NCBI GenBank assembly: GCA_965228015.1
Contig: OZ245787.1
Location: forward strand, 1,736,001 to 1,800,000
Reading direction: 5' to 3'
Length of the DNA stretch: 64,000 nucleotides
Source of the DNA: SKKY01 sp965228015
GTDB lineage: Bacteria > Bacillota > Peptococcia > Peptococcales > SKKY01
The position numbers and the translations under genes are program-made. How positions within the stretch are numbered: the stretch's first letter is position 1; the number at the start of each line of letters is the position of its first letter. This document shows, piece after piece, positions 28,956-37,996 of the stretch. The notes beneath the pieces were generated by a model. That model had not been told where the DNA came from. It saw only the letters and a list, made by a program, of their open reading frames with translations, and did not search any database.

Positions 28956-30158
28956 ATGAAAAAAGTTATATTAGCGTATTCTGGAGGATTGGATACATCA
29001 ATTATTATTCCATGGCTTAAGGAAAATTATGATCTTGAGGTTATTTGTATGGCTGCAGACCTGGGCCAGGGAGAAGAACTTGCTCCTTTAAATGAAAAGG
29101 CTATTAAATCAGGTGCTGAGAAAATTTATATTGAGGATTTAAAAGAAGAATTTGTTAAGGATTTTGTTTTTCCAGTAATAAAATCTGGAGCTTTATATGA
29201 AGGGAAATATTTATTAGGGACTTCTTTTGCAAGACCGTTAATATCCAAGAAACTTGTGGAAATTGCAGAAAAAGAAGGAGCTGACTACATAGCTCATGGA
29301 GCTACTGGAAAAGGAAATGACCAGGTTCGTTTTGAACTTACAATTTTTGCTTTGAATCCAAGCTTGAAAGTTATTGCACCTTGGAGAGAGTGGGATATTA
29401 AGTCAAGAGAAGACGCTATTGACTATGCAGAAAAAAGAGGTATTCCAGTTCCTGTTACTAAAGAGAAAAACTATAGTATGGACAGAAACCTTTTCCATTT
29501 AAGTCATGAAGGATCAGATCTTGAAGATCCATGGAATGAGCCCAAAAAAGATATTTATATGATTACATGCCACCCTGAAAATGCTCAGGATGAAGCAGAA
29601 TATGTAGAAATAGAGTTTGTTGAAGGTAATCCTGTAACAGTAAATGGTAAAAAACTTAGACCAATTGAAATACTTAAAGAATTAAATGCTATTGGTGCAA
29701 GAAATGGTATTGGTATTGTTGACATGGTTGAGAACAGACTTGTGGGTATGAAGTCAAGGGGTGTTTATGAGACTCCAGGTGGCACTATTTTATATAAAGC
29801 TCACCAAGATTTGGAATCTTTAACATTAGACAGAGGGACACTGGAATATAAGCAACTTGTTGCAGTTAAGTATGCACAATTGGTTTATGATGGTTTATGG
29901 TATACGCCATTAAAAGAATCTTTAGATGCATTTATTAATACGACTCAAAAAAATGTTACAGGTACTGTAAAATTAAGATTATATAAAGGAAATTGTTTAT
30001 CTGCAGGTTCAAAATCACCATATTCCTTATATAGTCAGGAATTTGTAACTTTTGAAGAAGATGATGTGTATAACCAAAAGGAAGCTGAAGGTTTTATAAA
30101 TTTATTTGGTCTTCCTTTAAAAGTAAGAGCTATGATGGAAAAAAATACTAAGAAATAA
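28956..30158 (+). CDS. argG: Argininosuccinate synthase
   Basis: ArgG joins citrulline and aspartate using ATP. The PP-loop AYSGGLDTS is at residues 8-16. Other conserved stretches are YIAHGATGKGNDQVRFELT, APWREWDI and the C-terminal LRLYKGNCLSAGSKSPYSLY. The length of 400 residues is normal. It is intact although argF just upstream is broken; a short hairpin terminator separates it from argH. Confidence 0.97.
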   Translation: MKKVILAYSGGLDTSIIIPWLKENYDLEVICMAADLGQGEELAPLNEKAIKSGAEKIYIEDLKEEFVKDFVFPVIKSGALYEGKYLLGTSFARPLISKKLVEIAEKEGADYIAHGATGKGNDQVRFELTIFALNPSLKVIAPWREWDIKSREDAIDYAEKRGIPVPVTKEKNYSMDRNLFHLSHEGSDLEDPWNEPKKDIYMITCHPENAQDEAEYVEIEFVEGNPVTVNGKKLRPIEILKELNAIGARNGIGIVDMVENRLVGMKSRGVYETPGGTILYKAHQDLESLTLDRGTLEYKQLVAVKYAQLVYDGLWYTPLKESLDAFINTTQKNVTGTVKLRLYKGNCLSAGSKSPYSLYSQEFVTFEEDDVYNQKEAEGFINLFGLPLKVRAMMEKNTKK

Positions 30159-30166
30159 GGAATATT

Positions 30167-30193
30167 AGCTGACTTTTGTCAGCTTTATTTTTT
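30167..30193 (+). terminator. Terminator between argG and argH
   Basis: AGCTGAC (30167-30173) pairs with GTCAGCT (30178-30184) around a TTTT loop, followed by TTATTTTTT. It may be partial, since argH follows in the same direction without an obvious strong promoter. Confidence 0.7.
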
Positions 30194-30216
30194 AATTTGA
30201 ACGGGAGAGAGTAATT

Positions 30217-31596
30217 ATGAAAAAAATGTGGGGTGGAAGGTTTTCCAAAACAACGGATCACCTGGTTGAAGATTTTCATTCTTCTATTTCCTTTGATCAG
30301 CGATTATATAGAGAGGATATTAAGGGAAGTATAGCCCATGCCAGAATGCTTGGATTTCAAAACATAATTAGTGAGTCTAAAGCAGATCAGATTATTAATG
30401 GTCTTCAGGAAGTTTTAAAGGAAATAACTGAAGGTAAAGTTGAGTTTGATGTTGGGGCGGAAGACATTCACATGAATGTTGAATCACTTTTAACAAAAAA
30501 AATTGGGGATGTTGGCAAGAAGCTCCACACGGGAAGAAGCCGTAATGACCAGGTGGCATTAGATGTAAGATTATATTTATTAACTGAAATGGAAGAAATT
30601 GGTGAGTTACTTGTTAATCTTATGAAAACTCTTACTGATGTTGCTTCTGAAAATGTACGGACAGTACTTCCTGGATACACTCACCTTCAAAGAGCTCAGC
30701 CGATAAACTTTGCGCATCATATGCTTGCGTATTTTGAAATGTTTTACAGGGACTTCCAAAGACTCCAGGATACTGCAAAAAGAACTTCAGTATCTCCTTT
30801 GGGTTCAGGTGCCATAGCGGGAACTACATTTCCATTAAATAGAGAAATGGTGCAAAAGGAGCTGGGTCTTTCTGGGATTACTAACAATAGTCTAGATGGG
30901 GTTAGTGATAGGGATTTCATTATTGAATTTACATCTTTTTCTGCAATTTTAATGATGCATTTAAGCAGATTATCCGAAGAAATAATTTTTTGGTCAAGTC
31001 AGGAGGCTGCATTTATTGAATTGGATGATGCTTACAGTACTGGTTCAAGTATTATGCCCCAAAAGAAGAATCCCGATGTGGCAGAATTAGTAAGAGGTAA
31101 AACAGGTCGGGTTTATGGTAATCTTATGGGTATACTCACTGTGATGAAGGGCCTTCCTCTTGCTTATAATAAAGATATGCAGGAGGATAAAGAAAGTCTC
31201 TTTAATACAATTGATACTGTAAAAAAATGCCTTTTGGTATATGCACCAATGCTTAAAACCATGAGAGTAAAGAAAGATAAAATGCTTCAGGCGGCTCAAA
31301 AAGGGTATACAAACGCAACAGATCTTGCTGACTATCTTGTATATAAAGGGTTGCCTTTTAGAGATGCCCATGAAGTTTCGGGGAAACTTGTAGCTTACGG
31401 CATTCTTCATGGGAAAGAACTTGATAATCTTACAATAGAAGAGTTTAAAGAATTTTCGGATATGATAGATGAAGATATTTATAATGCAATTGATGTTAGG
31501 GCTTGTGTTGAAAGAAGAGATATAAAAGGTGGTACAGGATTTAAGAAAACAGAAGAAGAATTAAGAAGAGCTTTAGATATACTGGAAAAGATATAG
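30217..31596 (+). CDS. argH: Argininosuccinate lyase
   Basis: ArgH splits argininosuccinate into arginine and fumarate. The start MWGGRFSK, the HTGRSRNDQVALDVR stretch and the signature GSSIMPQKKNPD, with the catalytic Ser loop, are present. The length of 459 residues is normal. It is intact and ends the arg cluster. Confidence 0.97.
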   Translation: MKKMWGGRFSKTTDHLVEDFHSSISFDQRLYREDIKGSIAHARMLGFQNIISESKADQIINGLQEVLKEITEGKVEFDVGAEDIHMNVESLLTKKIGDVGKKLHTGRSRNDQVALDVRLYLLTEMEEIGELLVNLMKTLTDVASENVRTVLPGYTHLQRAQPINFAHHMLAYFEMFYRDFQRLQDTAKRTSVSPLGSGAIAGTTFPLNREMVQKELGLSGITNNSLDGVSDRDFIIEFTSFSAILMMHLSRLSEEIIFWSSQEAAFIELDDAYSTGSSIMPQKKNPDVAELVRGKTGRVYGNLMGILTVMKGLPLAYNKDMQEDKESLFNTIDTVKKCLLVYAPMLKTMRVKKDKMLQAAQKGYTNATDLADYLVYKGLPFRDAHEVSGKLVAYGILHGKELDNLTIEEFKEFSDMIDEDIYNAIDVRACVERRDIKGGTGFKKTEEELRRALDILEKI

Positions 31597-31610
31597 TCAA
31601 AAAGATTATC

Positions 31611-31656
31611 ATACCCTATGTTGATATAAAACAAACATTAACATAGGGTATTTTTC
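31611..31656 (+). terminator. Terminator after argH
   Basis: ATACCCTATGTT (31611-31622) pairs perfectly with AACATAGGGTAT (31640-31651) and is followed by a T run. Confidence 0.85.
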
Positions 31657-31737
31657 ATTAAATTTATCCTTATTTATAGTACTTAATATATTGATTATTT
31701 AAATGCTAAATTAAGTAATAAATATATTAATAAATTG

Positions 31738-31767
31738 TTTACAAGGGGAGAGTTATGATGTTATAAT
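31738..31767 (+). promoter_or_regulatory. Promoter for the OFA-type transporter
   Basis: TTTACA (31738-31743) and TATAAT (31762-31767) are 18 bases apart, about 40 bases before the ATG, which follows CGGAGGTG. Confidence 0.65.
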
Positions 31768-31808
31768 CATCGGAGTAGTGAAAAAAATACGGAGGTGTAT
31801 TTAAGAAA

Positions 31809-33005
31809 ATGAAAAGAGGTTGGCTTATAGTACTAGCCGGTATTGGTATTAACTTGTCATTTGGTGTTCTCTATGCGTGGAGTATTTTTGCAAAGAACCT
31901 TAGAGAAATAAATGGCTGGACTGCGTCGGAGGCTTCGCTGCCATATACAATGGCAATAATAATGTTTGCTGTTTTAATGATTCCTGGTGGAAGACTTCAG
32001 GATAAAATGGGTCCAAGATTTGTTGTAGTATTAGCGGGAGCTTTAATAGGTTCTGGTATGATTTTATCTAGTTTTGTTTCAACATCATCAGTTTTACTAG
32101 CAATTACTTTTGGTGTTCTTGGTGGAGTGGGTATTGGTCTTGGTTATTCTGCAACGACTCCAGTTGCTGTAAAGTGGTTTCCTCCATCTAAAAAAGGTTT
32201 AATTTCAGGATTGGTTGTTGGCGGATTCGGTTTAGCTCCTTTATATATAGCTCCATTAACAAAAATGTTAATTGCTTCAATGGGTATTGCGGGAACTTTC
32301 AGAAGCTTAGGTTTCTTATTCTTAGGTGTTGTTGTAGTTTTAGGTATGACACTTAAAAATCCAGAAAAACCAGCTGCAGATGCTCTATCTACTGCTCCCG
32401 GTGTAGTTCAAAAGCCTGCAGGAAAAGATTATGTATGACAAGAGATGATTAAAACTGTTCAGTTTAAGCAACTTTGGATTATGTTTTTCGTTGGTGCTGT
32501 GGCTGGGTTGGTGATTATTGGTCACCTTGCAACAATTGTTTCTGAATAATCAAATGGACTTGTTAATGCTTCTGCAGTTGTTATGATAGCTTCTATTGCG
32601 AATGCTCTTGGAAGACCTGCTGCAGGTGTAATATCTGATAAAATTGGAAGAACTAAGACAATGATGGTGCTTTATACATTGCAAGGAACTGCTTTAATTC
32701 TATACTCAACATTCTCAAGCTTTATTCTTTTAACATTAGGTGCATGTATAATAACTTTTGGTTACGGTGCTATGCTTGCAGTTTATCCTTCAGCAGCGGG
32801 AGATTTTTATGGTGCTAAGAACCTTGGCTTAAACTACGGAGTTCTTTTCTCAGCCTGGGGCGTTGGAGGAATTGTAGGACCACGGCTAGCTGGTTTCTTC
32901 CTTGATTCTACTGGAACTTATCAGACTGCTTTTTATACAGCAGCAGCACTTTGTTTTGTTGGAGCTTTCATTGGATTTATCCTAAAGCCGGTAAAGCACA
33001 GTTAA
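31809..33005 (+). pseudogene. OFA-type major facilitator transporter, two in-frame stops
   Basis: This 12-span carrier belongs to the oxalate/formate antiporter family of the MFS (GWLIVLAGIGINLSFGVLYA, YAWSIF, GGRLQDKMGPR). The whole 1197 bp is one frame with no shift, but it contains TGA at 32436-32438 (KDYV-stop-QEMIKT) and TAA at 32547-32549 (ATIVSE-stop-SNGLV). The first fits Trp, which precedes the Gln-Glu-Met in related OFA proteins. The second fits Gln. Both are single transitions. Confidence 0.88.
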
Positions 33006-33040
33006 TATTAACTTAATGTCTAATATATTAATAAATAAGT

Positions 33041-33074
33041 GGACAAGGTTAACGTAAACCTTGTCCTTTTTTTG
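33041..33074 (+). terminator. Terminator after the OFA transporter
   Basis: GGACAAGGTT (33041-33050) pairs with AACCTTGTCC (33057-33066) around a 6-base loop, followed by seven Ts. Confidence 0.85.
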
Positions 33075-33107
33075 TCTATAAATAAAATAAATTTAGAATT
33101 ACATACC

Positions 33108-33136
33108 TTGCCATTTCAAAATTAAAGGAGTATAAT
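33108..33136 (+). promoter_or_regulatory. Promoter for the yaaH-type gene
   Basis: TTGCCA (33108-33113), a 17-base spacer and TATAAT (33131-33136) lie about 145 bases before the start, leaving a long 5' leader. Confidence 0.65.
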
Positions 33137-33181
33137 ATCAAATCGTAATCAAGTTTGTAAAAACTTTATGTAAAAAATTAC

Positions 33182-33209
33182 GAATTTGAAAACTTGAATT
33201 TGAAAACTT
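33182..33209 (+). repeat. Two tandem copies of a 14-bp repeat in the yaaH leader
   Basis: GAATTTGAAAACTT occurs twice head to tail (33182-33195 and 33196-33209). It could be a regulatory site or a replication-slippage duplication; nothing in the sequence decides which. Confidence 0.7.
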
Positions 33210-33281
33210 ATAGGTTTTTAAACACAAAAAAAGAAAAAGAAAAGATTTTGACTAACTAAAATTTAAAACAAAATAGGAGAG

Positions 33282-33839
33282 ATGTTTAAGGTGAATGTTG
33301 TAAATCCAGAAGCAATTGGCGTATTTGGCCTTTGCGTAACAGTTTGGATATTTGGTGTTGAACAGCTTGGAATCGGTGTTGACAAAGATACTGACTACGC
33401 TAAATTAGGTAGAAGTCTTGCAAATGTTGCTTTATACTTTGGTGGTTTTGCACAATTATTTACTGCTTTTTGTATGTTTTTCTTTGATATGGGTATTGCA
33501 CCAGAAGCTAGAATTTTTTCAGGTACAATTTTTGCTACATACGGATTATTCTGGGTGGTTGTGGCTATGCACTTTTACAATCCTGGCGATAAAAAAGTAT
33601 ATGCCCATTTTTTCCTAGGCATTTTCTTCATGACAGCTGTATTTGCATACAAACACATCATGGTAAATGGAAACTTTGGTGCTTTAGGTATTACGCTATT
33701 ATTAATTAATGTTCTTACAATTATTCTTCCATTTGCTTGGTATAAGCCAAGCCCAATGTTAAGTAAACTTGCTGGTGCAGTTAATATTGCAATAGGATTA
33801 GCTGCACTTCCTTTAATGTTCCACGTTTTAGGACTATAA
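33282..33839 (+). CDS. GPR1/FUN34/YaaH (SatP-like) acetate transporter
   Basis: This 185-residue membrane protein has six hydrophobic spans and the family layout, with NPEAIGVFGLCVTVWIFGVE at the start in place of the usual NPAPLGL motif. Other conserved stretches are FTAFCMFFF and GTIFATYGLFWV. Members move acetate or succinate with protons. It is intact, has its own promoter and terminator, and follows the broken OFA transporter. Confidence 0.85.
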   Translation: MFKVNVVNPEAIGVFGLCVTVWIFGVEQLGIGVDKDTDYAKLGRSLANVALYFGGFAQLFTAFCMFFFDMGIAPEARIFSGTIFATYGLFWVVVAMHFYNPGDKKVYAHFFLGIFFMTAVFAYKHIMVNGNFGALGITLLLINVLTIILPFAWYKPSPMLSKLAGAVNIAIGLAALPLMFHVLGL

Positions 33840-33870
33840 TTTAAATTTTTTGGTATTAGTTAGTCAACTC

Positions 33871-33897
33871 GCCCACTTTAAAGTGGGCCTTTTTTTA
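33871..33897 (+). terminator. Terminator after the acetate transporter
   Basis: GCCCACTT (33871-33878) and AAGTGGGC (33881-33888) form a tight stem, followed by seven Ts. Confidence 0.85.
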
Positions 33898-33951
33898 TTA
33901 AATTTTGTACTAAAATTAAATAATTAATAATTATGAGAAGAAGGTGTTTTC

Positions 33952-34755
33952 GTGGGACATGATCATGGAAAGAAAAAAAGAATGGACATCCCGGAGGATA
34001 AAATTGGCAACGGAATAACTAATAATATTAACAAAGTAATTGGAATCGCTAGTGGCAAAGGTGGTGTAGGGAAATCATCAATAACCGCACTAATTGCAGT
34101 GGCATTAAAAAAAAATGGGTACAAAGTCGGAATTTTGGACGCGGATTTAACGGGGCCCAGCATACCAAGATTGTTTGGTGTAGATGCTGTTCCGGAAAAA
34201 ATGGAGCTGGGGGTTTTGCCAGTAAAGAGCAGAGATGGCATTACAATTATGTCAATAAATCTTTTACTCGAGAATAAGGAAGATCCAGTTTTGTGGAGAG
34301 GTCCTATTCTTTCTGGGGTCATAAAGCAATTTTGGGAAGAAGTAATTTGGGCTCATCTTGATTTCTTATTAATTGATCTGCCACCCGGAACCGGAGATAT
34401 TCCTTTAACAGTAATGCAAAGTATCCCTGTTGACGAGGTTATTATGGTTACAGGACCTCAAGATGTAACAAATATGGTTGTGAAAAAGGCTGTAAAAATG
34501 ATGGATAAAATAGAGGTTCCGGTATTAGGAGTTGTTGAGAATATGTCTTATATATCCTGCCCTGGATGTAGTCAGGATATCAGGCCTTTTGGAGAAAGTT
34601 ATGCGAAAAAGATGTCCCAGGAATGCAATTTAGAGTTAATTACATCTTTGGAAATAGATCCTGATTTTATAGAATTAGCAAACCAAGGTAAAGTTGAAGA
34701 CTATATTGGTAGAAATTTAGAAAAAATTGGAAAAGTTATCGAGAAATTAATATAA
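33952..34755 (+). CDS. mrp: Mrp/NBP35-type iron-sulfur carrier ATPase
   Basis: The P-loop GKGGVGKSS near residue 37 and IDLPPGTGDIPLT are typical of the Mrp/ApbC family, which binds and passes on Fe-S clusters. A CxxC pair (SCPGC) near residue 202 fits cluster binding at the dimer interface. The N-terminus has a short His-rich MGHDHGKKK. The start is GTG with AGAAGG upstream. It is intact. Confidence 0.88.
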   Translation: MGHDHGKKKRMDIPEDKIGNGITNNINKVIGIASGKGGVGKSSITALIAVALKKNGYKVGILDADLTGPSIPRLFGVDAVPEKMELGVLPVKSRDGITIMSINLLLENKEDPVLWRGPILSGVIKQFWEEVIWAHLDFLLIDLPPGTGDIPLTVMQSIPVDEVIMVTGPQDVTNMVVKKAVKMMDKIEVPVLGVVENMSYISCPGCSQDIRPFGESYAKKMSQECNLELITSLEIDPDFIELANQGKVEDYIGRNLEKIGKVIEKLI

Positions 34756-34821
34756 ATTTAATTAAATAAATATTGCACAATAGCTGATTTGTCTTTATAA
34801 TTAAAAACTTTGTGATAGTTG

Positions 34822-34846
34822 TAGAGCCAAAAAGGCTCTATTTTTT
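34822..34846 (+). terminator. Terminator between mrp and typA
   Basis: TAGAGCC (34822-34828) and GGCTCTA (34834-34840) with an A5 loop and six Ts. It ends immediately before the typA translation start region. Confidence 0.8.
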
Positions 34847-34861
34847 ATGGGAGGAATATAT

Positions 34862-36691
34862 TTGAAAAAGGAACTAATTAGAAACATCGCCATAATTGCT
34901 CACGTTGATCATGGTAAGACTACCTTTGTTGACAAAATGCTGATGCAAACTGGTAATTTTCGCAGCAATGAGAAAGTCGTTGAGAGAGTTATGGACAGCA
35001 ACGATCTTGAAAGAGAAAAAGGAATTACAATTTTAGCAAAAAATACTGCCGTTGATTACGGCGATTACAGAATAAATATTATAGATACACCAGGACATGC
35101 TGATTTTGGCGGAGAAGTAGAGCGTATAATGAAAATGGTTGATGGGGTATTGCTTGTAATTGATGCCTATGAAGGCTGCATGCCTCAAACTAAATTTGTT
35201 CTTAAAAAAGCTCTTGAAGAAAATTTAAAACCAATTGTAGTAATTAACAAAATGGATAGAGATTTTATTAGGCCAGCAGAAGTAATTGACGAGGTAATAG
35301 ATTTATTTATCGACCTTGGCGCTCACGAAGATCAATTGGATTTTCCGGTTCTTTATGCTTCTGGTATTCAGGGAATTGCTTCAACAACACCAGATGATCT
35401 TGGAATAGACCTAGAACCATTGTTTAAAGAAATTATTAATCATATCTCAGCCCCTGCAGGAGAGGCAGAAAACGATCTTCAGCTTCAGATTACCCTGCTG
35501 GACTACAGTGATTTCCTTGGGAAAATTGGAATAGGTGTAGTTAGAAATGGTAAGATTAAACTTAATATGCCTGTGGAAATTGCAAAAAATGATGGAAAAA
35601 CAGACAGACAAAAAATTACAAAATTGTATGCTTTTTCCGGTTTAAAAAGAATTGAAGTTGAAGAAGCAGAAGCAGGGCAAATTGTTGCCATTGCAGGTGT
35701 TGGGGAAATTAGTGTTGGAGATACTCTTTGTGAAGTAGGGAAAGTTGCACCACTGGACAGAGTAATTATAGAAGAGCCTACATTGCAAATGAACTTCTTA
35801 GTTAATGATTCACCTTTTGCCGGTAAGGATGGAGATCCATTTACTGCCAGAAAGCTTGAAGTAAGGTTAATGAAAGAGATGCATACAGATGTTTCCTTAA
35901 GAATTGAAAAAACTGATAAAGCAGAAGTTTTTTCTGTTGCGGGCAGAGGAGAACTTCACCTTGCTGTTATTATTGAGAAGTTACGTCGTGAAGGTATCGA
36001 ATTTCAGGTATCCAGACCACAAATTATTGTAAAAGAAATTGATGGTAAAAAAATGGAACCTTATGAGCTTCTTTTTGTAGAAACTCCCGAAGAACGCTTG
36101 GGGGCTGTAATGGATCTTTTAAGCAGAAAAAAAGCAGATATGATCGACATGGCTAATATTGGTGGAAACGTAAAAATAAAATATGAGATTCCTTCCAGAG
36201 GTGTTATTGGTTTAAGAACAGATTTCCTTACTGAAACAAGAGGTTATGGAATTTTAAATCACTCCTTTGTTGATTACAGACCTATGTCTGGAGAAATATC
36301 AGACCGTAAAAATGGAGTTTTAGTTTCCTGGGAAACTGGAACAACTACTGGTTATGCATTGCAGTCCGCTGAAGAAAGAGGAACACTTTTTGTAGATCCG
36401 GGAACTGATGTATACGAGGGAATGATAATTGGAGAAAATAAAAAAGATGAAGATTTAACGTTAAACGTATGTAAACAAAAACAGCAAACTAATGTACGTT
36501 CTTCTGGTAAAGACGATGCTATTAAATTAAAAGGAAAGAAAGCTCTAAGCCTTGAGCAGGCCCTTACTTATCTTGCGGAAGATGAGTATCTTGAAATTAC
36601 TCCAAAAATCTTCCGTCTTAGAAAAATATATCTTACTAAGAATGAAAGAGACAAACAGAATAAATATAAAAAATACAGTCAGGGTGCATAA
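34862..36691 (+). CDS. typA: GTP-binding protein TypA/BipA
   Basis: TypA is a translational GTPase of the EF-G family involved in 50S assembly and stress. G1 AHVDHGKT, G2/G3 EREKGITI and DTPGHADF, and G4 NKMD are all present, followed by the EF-G-like domains and the TypA-specific C-terminus. The start is set at TTG 34862, since GGGAGGA lies 7 bases upstream. The in-frame ATG at 34847 overlaps that site and would be a poor start. The length of 609 residues is normal. Confidence 0.93.
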   Translation: MKKELIRNIAIIAHVDHGKTTFVDKMLMQTGNFRSNEKVVERVMDSNDLEREKGITILAKNTAVDYGDYRINIIDTPGHADFGGEVERIMKMVDGVLLVIDAYEGCMPQTKFVLKKALEENLKPIVVINKMDRDFIRPAEVIDEVIDLFIDLGAHEDQLDFPVLYASGIQGIASTTPDDLGIDLEPLFKEIINHISAPAGEAENDLQLQITLLDYSDFLGKIGIGVVRNGKIKLNMPVEIAKNDGKTDRQKITKLYAFSGLKRIEVEEAEAGQIVAIAGVGEISVGDTLCEVGKVAPLDRVIIEEPTLQMNFLVNDSPFAGKDGDPFTARKLEVRLMKEMHTDVSLRIEKTDKAEVFSVAGRGELHLAVIIEKLRREGIEFQVSRPQIIVKEIDGKKMEPYELLFVETPEERLGAVMDLLSRKKADMIDMANIGGNVKIKYEIPSRGVIGLRTDFLTETRGYGILNHSFVDYRPMSGEISDRKNGVLVSWETGTTTGYALQSAEERGTLFVDPGTDVYEGMIIGENKKDEDLTLNVCKQKQQTNVRSSGKDDAIKLKGKKALSLEQALTYLAEDEYLEITPKIFRLRKIYLTKNERDKQNKYKKYSQGA

Positions 36692-36723
36692 TTCTATAAT
36701 AGTGTATACAATTTGCTCATTGA

Positions 36724-36752
36724 TTGACTTTGAAAGCAGCAGATAATATAAT
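36724..36752 (+). promoter_or_regulatory. Promoter for the ANTAR regulator
   Basis: TTGACT (36724-36729), a 17-base spacer and TATAAT (36747-36752), upstream of the response-regulator gene. Confidence 0.7.
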
Positions 36753-36852
36753 TTCAATATAACAAAGTTGAATAGATTTATGGACAATGGGGTCTTTGGA
36801 AAATTTTATATGTTTCCGAGGACTTTTTTATTCCGGAAGTGTGGTGCTGTTT

Positions 36853-37432
36853 ATGGGGGAATCAGCAATTATCTGTATGAAGAAAAATTTGCTTTTCCAA
36901 AATGTTAAAGCTGGATTAAAGCAAATGGGTTTTACTCAGATTATAGAAACAGATGATCTGGAAAATCTTTTGAGACTAACACATTCATTAAAGAATTCAT
37001 TAGTAATCTTTGACCCTTCAGAATACGGGACAAACGGTGTAAGGGTGTCCAAGGTTCTGACCAGAGAAAAAATGGGACCGCTAATTTTTATTATTTCAAA
37101 TAAGAGGTTAGTTAAACCCGTTGAAGAGATTACAGAAAGAGATTCCTGGGGTGCAACATATATTACTACTCCCTTGAATTTTGAAACTCTTAGAGTAGTT
37201 GTAAGGATGATGATTCAAAGTTATAAAAAATATTAGAGTTGGAAAAAAGCTCCTTGAAGTTAATGAAGTTCTTGCAGAAAAGAAAAAAATAAATATAGCT
37301 AAGGAACTATTGATTAAACAAAGACAAATTTCAGAGCCGGAAGCTCATAAACTAATTCAAAGAATTAGCATGAAAACTGGCAAAAGTCTGAAAGTTGTAT
37401 CTGAAAAAATAATCAAAGAATTATCCTTATAA
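36853..37432 (+). pseudogene. ANTAR-domain response regulator, one frameshift
   Basis: The receiver-like domain reads FTQIIETDDLENLLRLTHSL and SLVIFDPSEYGTNGVRVSKV. An extra A in the run 37225-37230 ends the frame at MMIQSYKKY. Removing it gives KNIRVGKKLLEVNEVLAEKK and the ANTAR helices, with AKELLIKQRQISEPEAHKLI and IQRISMKTGKSLKVVSEKII. ANTAR proteins bind paired hairpins in nitrogen-gene leaders to prevent termination. It lies directly before glnB-amtB. The start is uncertain; an upstream in-frame ATG at 36787 exists. Confidence 0.82.
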
Positions 37433-37443
37433 GCCGGGCAAAG

Positions 37444-37498
37444 GCGCCCAGAGAAAATGTATCGAATTCTCGATATGTTTTTCCTGGGCGCTTTTTTT
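37444..37498 (+). terminator. Strong terminator after the ANTAR gene
   Basis: GCGCCCAG (37444-37451) pairs with CTGGGCGC (37484-37491). The interior folds further (AAAATGTATCGA against TCGATATGTTTT, with two G-T pairs), giving a stem of about 20 bp with an ATTC loop, followed by seven Ts. Confidence 0.88.
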
Positions 37499-37516
37499 AT
37501 TAAAGCAATCTGAATG

Positions 37517-37579
37517 TTAAGGGTCATGGATTTTAGTTTCAGGATCCCCCATTAATCCTTTCCATTCCATGACCCTTAA
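37517..37579. repeat. Inverted repeat upstream of glnB
   Basis: A 14-bp arm TTAAGGGTCATGGA (37517-37530) is repeated inverted at 37566-37579. A smaller AGGAT/ATCCT stem with a CCCCC-containing loop sits between. There is no T run, so it is not a simple terminator. It lies between the ANTAR gene and glnB. Confidence 0.6.
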
Positions 37580-37629
37580 GTTCAATAAGAAAAAGAAAAT
37601 TGAAAATTAAAAATTGGAAGTTGAGCAAT

Positions 37630-37967
37630 ATGAAAAAAATTGAAGCAGCAATTCGTCCTTCCAGGCTTGAAGGAGTTAAAACAGCTCTTTCTGATTTTGG
37701 AATTAGCGGGATTACAATAACTCAAGTTGTTGGATGTGGTTTACGGAAGGGTCAGACGGAATTTTACAGAGGCAATCCTATACACATAAATTTATTGCCA
37801 AAAATAAAATTGGAAATAGTTGTAAAGCTGAGCAGGTTGAAGATGTGATAGCAATAATAATCGAAAATTCAAAAACTGGAAAAGTTGGAGATGGAAAGAT
37901 TTTTATTCAGGATATTTCCGGAGCTGTGAGAATCAGAACCGGTGAAAAAGACAGGGACGCTTTATAA
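37630..37967 (+). pseudogene. glnB: PII nitrogen regulatory protein, one frameshift
   Basis: PII senses 2-oxoglutarate and ATP/ADP and controls ammonium uptake. The start MKKIEAAIRPSRLEGVKTAL, the T-loop (GCGLRKGQTEFYRG with NLLPKIKLEIVVK) and, after adding one A at 37824-37826, GKVGDGKIFIQDISGAVRIR are all visible. The length would be the normal 112 residues. It directly precedes amtB, the usual glnK-amtB pairing. Confidence 0.9.
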
Positions 37968-37996
37968 ATAAATTAATAAGGGAGAGGGAGAAGATA

